Origin: Acanthochlamys bracteata
Lineage: Eukaryota; Streptophyta; Magnoliopsida; Pandanales; Velloziaceae
Assembly: GCA_019914995.1 (NCBI GenBank)
Contig: CM034142.1
Location: 930,001-994,000 of the forward strand
Reading direction: 5' to 3'
Length of the DNA stretch: 64,000 nt
Shown in pieces: positions 1 through 12,014 of the stretch. Position 1 is the stretch's first letter. Each line of letters starts with the position of its first letter. The notes below the pieces were generated by a model, which saw only the letters and a list, made by a program, of their open reading frames with translations, was not told the origin of the DNA and made no database searches. The position numbers and the translations under genes are program-made.

Positions 1-1122
1 TGAACACTTCAGAAAAAAAGTGGGTAAACTAAAATTAACTTGCTTATAGTGGTTAATGTAGAAGAATTAGATATTTCATTGGATCTGATTTATAATTAAA
101 CGGAATTAAAAAACGGATTTATATAGCAATCTCACTCAAATCATACAAAGACTTAGTTTGTCATTATTGTTTATTGTCATTAAGCTGGCACTTCATTGTT
201 CCTTCTTATTTTAAAATGCTTTCTCTATACTAAGGCAAATCTCAGAATAGTAATGGTTAATTATTACCTGAAAATTAAGGAGGAAAAAAACGAGAAAATA
301 TAAGCATATTTGTTATGCGGAGTTAGGCCTCTAAATAGACAGTTTAAAGTACAAATGAGATTCTCATGATTTTCTTGTAGGCCTCACTCAATCCCTCTTT
401 GTTTACAAAGCAATGCAATAGACATTTGCTTTATGTGTGGTGTGATATTGTATACACAAAGAAAGTCCCTAGGAAAAAAAAATGGCTTTATTCTTTTACG
501 GTAATTATCAACAATGGACGCAATCACCATGATGCAGTTTGACACTTATCAACATACAAGTTTGGTAGAGAATTTTCTTAAAGATTAATTGATCGAATTT
601 ATTAATCTCCTGATTCTAGCTTAATTGTTGACATATTCAGTTTGTTTATCTGAGGAGAGAAAAAATTAGTGTCCTAATATTGCCAAAATAAATAAATATT
701 GTATACTTCTGCAAAAAATAGTAAGAACAATTCTTTCTCCAGTAGTTCTGTGTCCGCACTCGAGATTTTTGGGGACATCATCAACAATTCTTCTCCTCTA
801 TTTCCATAGAAAATTCTCCACCATTTTCTTCCCAAGAAAAGAAATAGACAAGAAGAAGGAGATCAACAACAAGAATCGGATAAGAAGAATCGAAGAAGGA
901 CAAAATTAATTCAATACCCATAAAAATTTAGGCTTTTTTGGGTAAAAGAGAATCAGATAGGAAGCATCAAAGAAGATCAATAAGAGAAGTTCCCCATTCT
1001 TGGAAAACTTTCCATTTTTGTTTTCATCCCAAAGAATCAGAAGAAGGAGACTTTTCCGTTTTGGTTTTCATTTCAAAGAATCAGAGAAGAATAAGAGAGA
1101 GAAGAACAACAATCAGAGAAGA
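1..1122. other. Upstream region and probable 5' UTR of the alpha/beta-hydrolase gene
   Basis: AT-rich DNA with no recognisable coding unit. The last ~350 bases are purine-rich with repeated AAGAATCAGA/GAAGAA-type motifs and look like promoter plus a long 5' UTR for the gene starting at 1123. The transcription start cannot be placed from the sequence. Confidence 0.5.
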
Positions 1123-4100
1123 ATGGCAACAATGTCGAGTTGCCTGAGCTTCAGTAGAGCAAGGGACCACTTCTTCTCTCTCTCCTTTCTCGCCGCCGGA
1201 CTCCGACCACACTTAACAACACTTCCCCCTTCCACCGGCGTCGGAGATCTCTCCGAGTCGACACAGGTCCACGTTTGGGCTCCACGGAATCCCAGCCCTT
1301 CCCGACCTAAACTTTTGCTTATCCATGGCTTTGGTGCTTCTGCCACGTGGCAGTGGAATCCCCATCTCAGGCCCCTTCTTCGTGCTGGCTTTGATGTTTA
1401 TGTTCCTGATCTACTCTTCTTTGGACAGTCGCACTCGTGTTCACCTCTTCGTTCTGTTTCATTCCAGGCACAGTCTCTTCTTTTATGCAATTAAGTCTTG
1501 CATATTATTCGCCTTTTATGTTTGTTTCAGCTTTCAAAGGAATGTCCGTGTCAATGTTAGGCGAAAGTAACAATTTTTTCGAATGATTTTTAGATGTGGT
1601 GGATTTTTAAAGCATATGTTCTCTCCATGAAATGAATGATTGTGCCATTTTCTCCTCAAAAGGAACAAAATTTTTGAGAAACTTAACGGGATTTTTGATG
1701 CTTTTTCTCCATGAAATGAATGATGGTGTGATTGTTTTGGAAATAAAGAAGAACTTTAGGATTTTGAGATTTTATATATTTGTTCTAATTATTATATCAT
1801 GGAGGATTTTGTGATTAATGTATGAATTATGTTCTTTGAAAAACTAGACTTAGCAAAATGTTATCTTGGGTATTAATATTAGCTCTTTTTTGAAAATGTA
1901 GCTGAATCAACATAAATTTTCCCTTTTTTGCTCTTCTGCAAATGATTGATTGTTGGAGCTCACTGAATGACCTCTGAATGTGTTTAAATGTTTCCAGGCG
2001 GATTGCATTGTATCCGCTCTTTCCCAACTTGGGGTAACAAGACTTCGTGGTCTTGTTGGAGTTAGCTATGGAGGGTTTGTTGGCTATGAGATTGCTGCCA
2101 AGTATCCAGAACTTGTTGAGAGGATTGTGATGTGCTGTGCTGGGGTTTGTTTGGAGGAGGAGGACTTGGACAAAGGGCTTTTTGTGGTGAGGGATTGCAG
2201 TGAGGCTGCGGAGATTCTATTGCCGCAGACGCCGGACAAGCTCAGACAGCTGGTGGGGCTGTCGTTTGTCAGGCCTCCACCTTCTGTGCCAGATTGTTTC
2301 CTGTCTGACTATATCCAGGTAAGGTTTTATGTAGTTATAGACTAATGCCTTCTTTTAGTTCAAAATTTGAAGTTGCTGTCCTTCATTTTCGTCAGTAGGT
2401 GCAGTGAAGTTTACAGCTAATACAACAAAAACGGAGGGTAGAAAATATTACAAGTTTTTGTTTTATTTTTCATTGTTTTCTATTTAATTCTCTGCCCTGC
2501 TGTTTGCTTGATTATGCATTTCTTTCTGTATAATTCTGATAGTATGTTGCGTGCAAAGTTTTTGGATTTGTTATAAAGGGTTGTAATTCGCAAGTTTTCT
2601 TACTGCAGTTTGGTCTTGTTTTACTTTCTTGATCTATCACTTTAGCTTGTTTAGCTTGACCTTTGATAAATTGTGATTTCATTTGTCTGCACGTGTTTAA
2701 ATAATAAAAATGTAAGAGCTTTCAGTATTAAGTATTAGATTAATCTAGAGAGATAGCATTTATTCTATTGGTTTTAACCTCAACTTATGATGGTGGAACG
2801 GTGAATTTAATAAATCTTTATTGGTTGGACAAAGGTTGTGATGTTTCTGTTTGTCTTAAACTATTATTTTGTTTTTCATGGTTTTAGAGCCATGGAGAGG
2901 ACGTTTTAGTTATCTAACAAGTAGGGAGTGGGTTGGTTCTTTTCTTGGGCCCATGATGGGGATATTTCATCTTGTTATCACATGTTCTTAACACGGACAA
3001 CTTTTTGTAATATTACCCTTGTAGAGCATGGTTGGGCATAGCCAAGGAGTATTGAAATTTGACATTATTTAAGGATGGTCCATTTTGAGAACTTCATAGA
3101 TCTTTGTGTTCATAATCTAATAATGATTAGAGCTTTAGTATTATTGTCCCCTTAGTAAGTATAGTGGTAAAGCTGTATTTCTGATAAAGCCAGATTTGGT
3201 TGGATACTGATGATATCATAGTTGTCAGAACCGGACTGGACGTTGATCCGGAAAGTTGTTCGCGTCGACGAATCGCAGGTTGACCTGGCAGATCAATAGG
3301 TCAACCCATCGGGTCAACCAATAGGTCTGACACGCTACCAGCTGCCCATCTAGCATCGATTCCAACTCACCAATTCCTTGCAGGCATCTCATTAAACAAC
3401 TTTTTAACCTCTGTAACATCACCAGCTCTCACCTACCATGCTACAATTGAACTCCAACTCGGTACATGTCGTTCCGGCATTTCATTGAACACCTTTGGCA
3501 AACCAAACTCTGTTATGGCATTTTGTCGAACACCTTCTTTGTAAACCAAACTTCTATCCACGGAATTTTGTTATTCACCAACTTTCTGGCTATGCTCGAA
3601 TTCAAATCCAATTTAGATCAGCAACATAAATACACATCTTTTTCCAACAAAAGCAAAACTTAATTTCAACAAAGATCAAATTTTGAAAAAAAATTCAACA
3701 AAAATTTTCCTCATTAAGAAAGAAACTTTGAATGCCTAGTGTAATCGATCAGCAACAAAAAATATCACATTTTGCCAATAAATTTGAACTAAATATTCAA
3801 TCTTTTCTCACTAAAAAAGAAAAGAAACTTTAAAAGCTCAAGTTTAAAGAATGTTACACTTATAGACTTGGAAGAACAGGAGAGCACCGCGAAGAGCTTC
3901 GGCGTAGTTGGGATTGACGGAGCTAGGAGGCCAGGTATAGGAAGAGGCTTAGAATGGTGAGAAGATTTCTTCTTGATAGCAACAACATTGTAACAATTAA
4001 ATGCATCAACAATTCTAACTATAATCCAACATGTACAACCTTTACGACAGTTCCTCGCACCCATTGGCTTCTCGCCGTGGAGCTAATCGCAACAAAGCAG

Positions 4101-6215
4101 AACGGAGCAAATCGAGAGGAGTAGAATGAATTGTGGCAACGAAGCAGGAGAGTGAAGAAACCTAGCACTCGGTAGAGCCAAGAGAAAGAGAAAGACTCAC
4201 TCGAACCTTCAAAAGAAGAAGTTTAAAATTTTCCTTTTTTTAATAGCTTAGTCTGGTCGACCAGAATAGGCAGTTCGACGGGTCAATCAGGAATTCCAGG
4301 TCGATCGGATCAATCCGGGTCAATTACAAGCTCGGTTAATTTGCAAATCTAGGCCGATTTAGCCTATGAACCGACAATTTTTTATTCGATCTAGATGGTC
4401 AGGTCTAAGTCTGATAATTATGGTTGATATGAAGTTGACAGTAGGCTCACAATTGCATGTAATATTGTTGGACATGTTGACTTTGATTGCTATAAACAGC
4501 AGGGTGTATCTACCTGGTCAATCTGCCACATATGTTTTAACATGATGGTGAAAGGTTTACTAGCAGAGTGGGTTATTTTCAATAGGTATGCCTAATTAAA
4601 CAAGTTAATCTAAATTGTACTTAGTGTCGAATGATGGATTAGATATTTGATGCTAGATCTATATGTTTTCTGGACTCTGGCTGAGAGTACTTAAAAAGAT
4701 GTGTAAACTGGGAAAGTTAAATTATTCTTGTAATGATAAAATCTAAAAGAAAAATTACGTAACAACCTGTAACTACATTAAAAAGGCGATTCATAATTAC
4801 TTAGAAATTTGAGAGCATTTCACACAAACCTTGGGAGGTGATGGATACGTGTTACATGATATTGAATTTTTTTTAAAAATTTTTTTATAAACAGCAAATA
4901 TGTAACAGTATGAACTCTGTGAGTTTCAAAGGATTTCATTTGAGAATTGCAATTTCGTTGATTTTGATAGAGCAATAAAGAGCAAGCTTGCTAAATGAAT
5001 CCCCGATGGTGAATTATAGCATGCAAAAAAGAACACAGAAAACAGCCATCACTGAGAAGAGCAGCTAGTGTTGCTGAATACCTTTAGTTTGACTAGTTAC
5101 TATCTAGACTGAAACCTTATGCTAAGCTAAGAACAAGCAAGTCAAACCTAATGGAACTGGGCCTGCCATAGTGAAGAGCATCTGGTGTCGTTTTAGTTAT
5201 GGGATTTGATTTTGCGTAGAAACCAAAGCAGTCTTTGTCAGATTGAGATTTGCATGATTAGGATAAATCTTTAATCTGTTTCTCCAATATGTCTGAACTT
5301 CTGCTAGTTGCTCGGATGCGAATACTTGCGTGTCAATATGGAATAATAAGGTCAAGTTTTCATGTTTGAGTAATGGAGCAAATAATGCTTTTATATCTTG
5401 GCATTTCCAGGTTATGTGTACTGAATGGTTGGAAGAGAAGACAGAGTTGATTCATGATCTAATCAAGGATAGAAAGATTGCAAATCTTCCAAAACTTACC
5501 CAAGTAGGCCTCTTTTTGGTCTTTTTCTTAGTAAAGATATTTGAGTTGATAAGTTCTTCTACCACTATAGAAGCGATGTTACTATTCCTTCTTTCTGTAA
5601 TATATCAAGTTACTGATTAGAAATGTTCTTGTTTGTGCAGCCAACCTTGATAATCTGGGGAGAGCAGGATCAAATATTTCCTTTAGAATTAGGGCACAGA
5701 CTGAAGAGGTCTGTAATGCAAAAGATGTTTATGTCACTTTCTGTGATTGCGTTGATTTCCTCTGTTCCTCCTTCCTTTGTGTAGATCATGAATCATTCTG
5801 AAATTGTGCAGGCATTTAGGTGAGAACTCTCAACTCGTTGTCATAAAAAATGCAGGGCACGCTGTCAACCTTGAGAAAGTTAAAGAGCTTTGCAGACATA
5901 CAAAAGCGTTTCTTCTTGATCCTACAGACAAAGGATATTTCAAACAGAAGGTAAGATACACATTCAGCTGTGTGAGAATCTTTTGAAATTTTGGCATGAT
6001 ATCTGCCCGCCTTTTCTCATAGTATATGAAATATTCTCAACCATAACATATTCCAAAATTAAAGGTAGATGATTGAGGCATGTGATAAAAGCGGGTTCTT
6101 TATTTTTGTTGATGCTTGTCAGGTAACAAGGTGGAAGTCGGTTGCTAAAGCATTCGGACTGAGCTTCAAGAAGTTTGCTTCAACTCGTCCCTTGCTATCC
6201 CCAGAGAAGATTTAA
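1123..6215 (+). CDS. Plant alpha/beta-hydrolase family protein, 352 aa, six exons
   Basis: Exons: 1123-1467, 1998-2318, 5411-5503, 5641-5708, 5812-5950, 6123-6215; phases close exactly. The product is a serine hydrolase of the plant family related to epoxide hydrolases. Visible landmarks are the oxyanion-hole HGFG at residues 68-71, the nucleophile elbow GVSYGG with Ser138, the acid in IIWGEQD (Asp263) and the base in NAGHA (His292), so the triad is complete. The substrate cannot be told from sequence. The N-terminus is about 50 residues before the core and is not an obvious signal peptide. The start was chosen as the first ATG giving a normal family length; the upstream in-frame sequence is UTR-like. 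Intron 1 begins with GC (CAG|GCACAG) and ends with AG, the only phase-compatible junction. Intron 2 (3.1 kb) holds a hAT-like element. Arabidopsis At1g17430-type proteins are the relatives I have in mind, from memory. Confidence 0.88.
3217..4422. mobile_element. hAT-like non-autonomous DNA transposon in intron 2 of the hydrolase gene
   Basis: The left end CATAGTTGTCAGAACCGG and the reverse complement of the right end (CATAATTATCAGAC...) form an imperfect terminal inverted repeat. The ends are flanked by GATGATAT (3209-3216) and GTTGATAT (4423-4430), an 8-bp target-site duplication with one mismatch, as expected for hAT elements. The subterminal regions are rich in GGTCAACC/GGGTC-type words, as in the better preserved relative at 62328-63094. 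The 1206-bp interior shows no transposase. Confidence 0.75.
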
Positions 6216-6322
6216 CAAATGTTTTTATTTTATATACTTCTTTCATTCACAATGTGTATATCAATTATTTCCTAACCAATGCATTGTAATCCCATCCCAA
6301 TTCACCTCACTTAAGAGGATAA

Positions 6323-6521
6323 GAGGCTGTTTGGGAGTATTTTAGAGATTTACAAAAATAAATTTTATTTTTTTATAAATTAATAAAAATAAATAATAAT
6401 TATATTTTGTAGCATTTTTAATATTTTTTTAATTTAAAAATTATAAAAAATTATAAAGATTTATTGAGAAATTTAAAATAAAAATTAATAAAAAATATTG
6501 ATAGTATTTTCAAACACCAAT
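6323..6521. mobile_element. Tourist-like MITE copy (degraded)
   Basis: An AT-rich ~200-bp block running from GAGGCTGTTTGGGAGTAT to a mirrored end CAAACACCAAT, with TAA on both sides. It lies just 3' of the hydrolase gene. It shares its ends and interior words (TTTATAAAAAATT and similar) with the better copies at 11695, 16399 and 54638. A further similar block follows at about 6600-6840 without clear ends. Confidence 0.5.
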
Positions 6522-7244
6522 TAAGTTTTGGAGAGTGTTCGCATTGAATGGTAATAACGCACGAGAGAAGGAGAAGGGTGGTGAACAATAAAAATTCATT
6601 ACTACTACATTATTGATATTTTTTTATATTAGATAAGGGGATATTTATAATTGTTTATTAAAAAGAAGTTTTTTGAAAAAAAAATATTTTAAAAAATAAA
6701 ATAATTAATAAGAAAATTTTATGATGTAGAATTTATTTGTACTATTAAAGTATTTTTAAAATTTTATAAATATTTTAAAAATTTTATTAAAAAATATAAA
6801 ATAAAAAATTAAGAAGAAATTTTTTTCTAAATATGGCCTAATAGTATAACACGAAAGATCTCGTGTTTGACCCCTCCGGCTAACTGAACCAAATCGAATA
6901 ACCATCCGCTTCCCTGATTTGCCCAATTTCAATAACATTAATCTCATTTAAAATTTTCAGATTAACAAAACGTTAACTCTTAAAATAACAGAGTTAAGTT
7001 AAATTACTAATCACGCATTTTAAGGTAAACAAAATTACAGACTATTTTAGTGGGCTCCACTGTTGGACAAACCAACCAAATTCTTAACTTCCTTCTTTCA
7101 ACTTTGACTTTGACCGGTTTCCTTTCTTTCTTTGTTTTATTGTTTTTCATCTTCTTGCCTTTATCATGCAGCCGTGCAGGAAGAAAAAACAGAAAGAAGA
7201 AAAAGAATAATAATTCAAAAAAAAAAAAGAAAACCAAAACTTCA

Positions 7245-10200
7245 ATGGATCACCTGAGCACGGCTGCGAAAACCCTCCTCCTCTTTCCCTCCGCCGCAGT
7301 CACCGCCGCTGCCACGTCACCATCTCTCTCCTTCACGTGGCCTCCACACAAACACTTCTTCAACAGCGCTCCCCACAACAACCTCTTCCTCCTCCTCCGG
7401 TCTCTTCTTCGCTTCGTTCTCTTCATCATCGCCGCCTCTCTTTCCTTCATCCGCCGCCGCGTTCCGCCACCCTCTCCGTCCGTCGATTACGTGACAGACA
7501 ACGACAACCTTTCTTCAGCAGCACGCGCCTTGTCTAACGTGCTCGCCGCCGTCGAGAACGTGCCGGCTTCTACACGTAAGTATGAGATCCTTCGTTCTTT
7601 AGCTGAGCGATTGATTAACGACAACCTCGCCGGAGTTAACGAACTCAATCGCTCTGCTTTGTCTAATTCTCTCTGCCGCATCGTGCGCCGGTTGGAAGAT
7701 TCACTCTTGACCGTTGATAATAGCAATCAGTGGAGTAGTAGTTGGTTTGCAGCGGTGTTGGAGAACAAAGAAGAAAAACATTTAAGAGGAGTTGTGGAGA
7801 AGGAAAAGATGGCGGCGGAAGTGATGTGGGTTGTTGAGAAGTTGGTGGAGTGTGGTGGAGCAGCGGCGGCGGTTGAGAAATGGGCTGCGTCCGAGGAGTT
7901 AGGGTTAGCTGCTGCATGGGCCACGGCGGAACCGAGATTGCAGGCTGCGCTTGTTCGTATTACAGGTTGATGTTACTATAGTTAATTAGTTACTTAATTG
8001 ATTGGTTGATTTGTTGAAAATTTTGAAAATTTGGAACATTGTTGTTGTTCTTCTTCTTTGCTCTTTGTTTCTAGGGAGATTGTAGTTTTTTCCTGTTACC
8101 TTGTTGGATTTTTAATTGAATTGATTTGTTTGGATTGAGTAGTTGATCATATGGATATTATTCAATGGTTATCTTCCAGTTAATAAAAACAGCTGCGCTT
8201 TGGATACATTACTGTTCTTGATTGTTGGAAAATGTCTGGTTGAAGCTTAGAGAGCAGTTATAAATGGACCGTTTTAGCTAGGAAGAATATAACAAAAAAA
8301 TTGTGGTTGAAGCTGAGAGAGCAGTTTTAAATGGACGGCTATCGCTAGGAAGAAGATAACAACTCCACGCCATCTTAAAGTGGTCAAGTTGAGTAACGAG
8401 TTAGGTTAGGTCAGGTTTCTTGTACAACTTTTGCTGGATGTTGATTTCTGGACTTGTTTTCTTTTCCTTACTATGAGGATTCTAACAAATGATACCCCTA
8501 GTTGGTCATATATATGTTTATATTGTCATATTAGGATATGGTCATCTTTTGATAGAGGTAGTGAGAGAGACTTTAGGAACTAAAAGTTTGAGGCAGTGGT
8601 CCTTCCATTCAAAAAGTAAATGCGATACTACTAGAAGTATTACATCAAATTATGGATGATAATTCAGATTGGTGCGTGGATTTCGGGTCGATTCATTTAA
8701 TAACCGAGTGAAATAAGTTCACCCTAATCCAACCTATGAATTTATATGGGTCAAAATTGTCGACCATAATCCAATATATTTAATAATCAGATCAAATTTG
8801 AATCGATCTATTTAATAATTAAAATTATTAATTTTTATTTATACAATTTTAAATTGAGTGAATTATAAAATCAGTTGGAATAGATATTGACGGTGTTTTT
8901 GGTAAAAATAATCTAGTAAGTGTCAGTAAAAATGTGTATTTTTTAATATATTGATTGGTCCTTAGAATGTTCCAATAAATTTATATTTTTGAAAATATGT
9001 GGTGACAGTTGAAATTTTATGATTATAAATGTATAGTAATATTTTTCGATAAAAATTTTGATAAACATAGCTAGTTGATAAAATTATGATAAAAATTTTT
9101 TTACAAAATTCAAATTTGTCATTAAAGAAACAACTAAGTAGTAATATTTTCGATAATATTATAATTTTCATCCTGTACCTTTTTATTAAGGCATGAAGTA
9201 AATATTTATTTATAAATATAATACAATTATAATAATTTATAAATTATTATTATCAATCTTTTTTTTTATTGTTAAAATTTTATTATAAGGTAAGAAAAAC
9301 TCGAAAAAGAGTTGTTTCTTTAGGAGAGGCAATTCGGTTTGGTGAGTCGATTTCGGATCGATTCATTTAATGATCGGGTTAAATTCATTCAATTTAATCC
9401 AACTCATATTTATACGGGTCAAAATTTTCAACCCTAATCTGAATTAAATTGATCGGTTTCGGATTGAATTTTCGGATCGTGTCATATATTGCCACCCTAT
9501 ATCAAGTCGCTTAAAGTGGTGTTTTATACAATCTTGAAAAATGGTTACTCACTACTTGCTACTTGAGGAAGATTGTGCAAATAATATAATACTTAGAGAT
9601 GCAAAAAACAGAATTTTGTGCTTTTTTTTTCTAAACTTCGGCCATGAATTGCATTAGAATTAATGTGTTTGTACACTTTTGGATGTTGAATAACTAATTT
9701 ATTGAAAATTGGATACCTTCTCCTTAATTTTATTCACCAAGAGTTTCCAGATCAATCCTAATGTACTTCATGCCTGGTTTGTCCTTATGATGATTAGCAT
9801 TCTCTTCTTGGGACATTTCTTCCCAATCACTAAATAAAGGTGTAGACAGTTCTTCAAATAGTAAAGCTATGACCGATAATTTAATATGTGCTTAGGTAGT
9901 TTATAGTACTATGCATATGCCTAGAGCAGTTGTCTTCATTTGGCTCTAGGCAATATCATGAGTTCAAGGTTTACCTAACATATTGAGGATTTTGTAATTT
10001 GGAAGAATCTTCAGTTTAGTTCCATACCTCTGAATACTGATCTATGTCACTATATATGTCAGGGTTTTTCTCATGTTTAGCTAGTCAATCAACTGATTAA
10101 GGCAATAGCTTCTGTGACTTGATAAGTTACCTACCTATGATGTTTCTGTTGCATATACAACTTCCTGAGTTTCAAAAATACTATAGGATGTTGCTTCTAA

Positions 10201-10718
10201 ACAAGCAATAATAATTTCCACCTTCTTTATTTTGTTGTCTTCACCTTTTTTCTAAAACAGTTCTAAAAATTTTGAAGTTGAACAAAACAGTTGCATTCCT
10301 GCTTTATAATTTGCTATACCTTGTTGCAATGAATAATTTCATTAACAGTGAGATCTTTTGTGTAGTATTCTTGTTCAAGCACATTGATGCCGAATCAATT
10401 GAAGAGAAGCTACGAGCAGAAGAGCAAGAGGAAGAACAAGCTCTCACTGAGCGTTACATTGCAATGCTGACTTCTTGGCTTCCACTTCTCTGCAGAACAA
10501 CCAATGGTATTGATACTCCTATATTGAGCAGCGCTGAGAAGGCCCATATGGTCAGGATACTAGAGAGCATGATTGAGAAGCTTAGCTTGGAGCAACAGGA
10601 GCATGTCCTTGCGATCTGGCTCCACCATTTTACCTCTTCACCAGATTCCGACTGGCCCAACCTCGAGTCTTGCTACATCCGCTGGTACTCAGAATCCCGC
10701 AAGCAATTCCTACAATGA
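7245..10718 (+). CDS. Two-exon gene like the plant family annotated as PRLI-interacting factor, 357 aa
   Basis: Exons 7245-7965 and 10366-10718. The donor ACAG|GTTGAT and acceptor TGTGTAG|TATTC join in phase 1. The junction reads LVRIT-VFLFKHIDAES, which matches my memory of Arabidopsis At2g13690-type proteins (LVK.SALLFKQAKE) followed by the conserved SWLPLLCR..NG.D.P block and the tail SDWPNLESCYIRWYSESRKQ. The same C-terminal block occurs in BTB/POZ protein At1g63850, but no BTB domain is present here. The N-terminal third has a hydrophobic stretch (LFLLLRSLLRFVLFIIAASL) followed by RRRVPPPSPS, possibly a membrane anchor. Molecular function is unknown. The start at 7245 was preferred over in-frame upstream sequence because it begins the conserved MDHLSTAAKTLL motif. 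The intron carries repeat segments at 8650-8780 and 9325-9500. Confidence 0.8.
8650..8790 (+). repeat. Dispersed repeat segment, copy 1
   Basis: Contains TTTCGGGTCGATTCATTTAA, ..AATCCAACCTATGAATTTAT.. and GGGTCAAAATTGTCGACC. A diverged second copy lies at 9325-9500 in the same intron and same orientation, and a fragment is found at 54384-54470. No coding content. Confidence 0.55.
9325..9502 (+). repeat. Dispersed repeat segment, copy 2, with GGCAAT/ATTGCC ends
   Basis: Starts GGCAATTCGGTTTGG and ends ATATTGCCACCCT. These inverted ends are typical of a GGGTGGCAA-type plant DNA element. The interior matches copy 1 (ATCGATTCATTTAATGATCG, GGGTCAAAATTTTCAACC). No target-site duplication could be fixed with confidence. 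Confidence 0.5.
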
Positions 10719-11029
10719 CTAAATCTTCAAGTTAAACAGAAATTCATTCAACTACTTTCACATCACAAAATTCAAGCATTTGGCTTGAGAAACATAAACC
10801 TTGATTCTGGCTAGTCTTTGACCCAGATTGTGAACATGTAGAATTGGGTTAGTCTTGTAAAATCTTTTCAAACATATGTAAATTCGCATTAGTAGACAAC
10901 TTACTAGTACTCATTTCCGAAGGGAAAATGGTGCAAGATATAACAATGGGATGCAAGAAACTTGTCAGGTCTTTTGCAAGTTGTTGCCTCAAGTAGTGTC
11001 GAAAGTGAAGGGCAATGATCAATCGCATT
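10719..11029 (+). other. Probable 3' UTR and short spacer
   Basis: Follows the stop codon of the PRLI-like gene. I see no further coding signal or RNA gene. Confidence 0.4.
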
Positions 11030-11694
11030 TGTTAAGACCCTAGAGACATGCGTTAAATTGCATGAGCTTTACAGGAAGACTTGCAAAAGTATAATGCCAA
11101 GTCTTCCTGTCCATTTTCCAAACAATTACAACAAAAGCATAAACATCAATGTTCGTTTATTATTATTTTTCTTTTTTGCATGTCTACAAACGATTCAAAA
11201 ACTTTTACTTTTGCGATATTATGTTACGGTGTGGTTATTTTGGCTTTTCTTTCTATCCTTATTTTCTTGATAAAAAATTATTATTTCTAGATAAAATATA
11301 TTGCATATAAGATAATTCTAGAGAATGGTAAAATACTTTAGACACTTCAAATATTTTGGAGCAAGTTTATACAACTTAGCAAATACTTCAGATAGTTTGA
11401 ATATTTTGGAAAGTGGATAGTTTTTGTATGGAGAGTTTGTAAGAACTTTATGAATCAAGTGTTTTCGGCGTACGATTAAAGTCATGTGTAACCAATAAGC
11501 CAAAGTGGGAAAAAATAAAAAGGCAAGGCCCTTATTTGTAACCAAGAAGCCAAAATTGTAAAGTTTGTAAGTGCCAATTAAATAATTTTTTTCAAACTCT
11601 TATCGTGTGTGCTTTTTATTATCCTTCTTTTCTCAAATGCATACAAGTTGCCTTATCCATTTTTCATAGCTTCGTGGGGCTAAAGGTTGAATTA

Positions 11695-11937
11695 GGAGAT
11701 GTTTGCGAATGCTTATGAAATAAAAGTTTTTTAAAATTAAGAATATTTTAAAAACTTTTTGGAAAATGAGCTTGACTTTTTTAACCAAAAAAAATTATGC
11801 ACATAGAGATTATACTACATAAATTTCTGTATCTTTCAAATTTTCAATTTTTTTATAAAATATTGTAAAAAATTTTGGAAAACATGAGGTGCTTTTCAGA
11901 AATGAAAATCACCTTAAACGCTTAGCCAAGTGGCATC
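11695..11937. mobile_element. Tourist-like MITE inside the LTR remnant
   Basis: A 243-bp AT-rich element starting GGAGATGTTTGCGAATGC and ending GCCAAGTGGCATC, flanked on both sides by TTA (11692-11694 and 11938-11940). Its position inside the putative LTR shows it inserted after the retroelement. Confidence 0.6.
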
Positions 11938-12001
11938 TTAGTTAGAAAATGTATGACTAGGTATTGTACGAGATAAAGTAAAATTTTATGTTCGTGACAT
12001 A

Positions 12002-12014
12002 TGGTATCAGAGCC
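12002..12014 (+). promoter_or_regulatory. Retrotransposon primer-binding site (tRNA-iMet)
   Basis: TGGTATCAGAGCC is complementary to the 3' end of plant initiator tRNA-Met before the CCA, the usual minus-strand primer site of Copia and Ty3 elements. Confidence 0.75.

Noticed and set aside
7050..7244. Upstream N-terminal extension of the PRLI-like protein
   Set aside because: The extra 65 codons are mostly Lys/Ser/Asn from A-rich leader sequence and are absent from relatives; MDHLSTAAK at 7245 is the family start.
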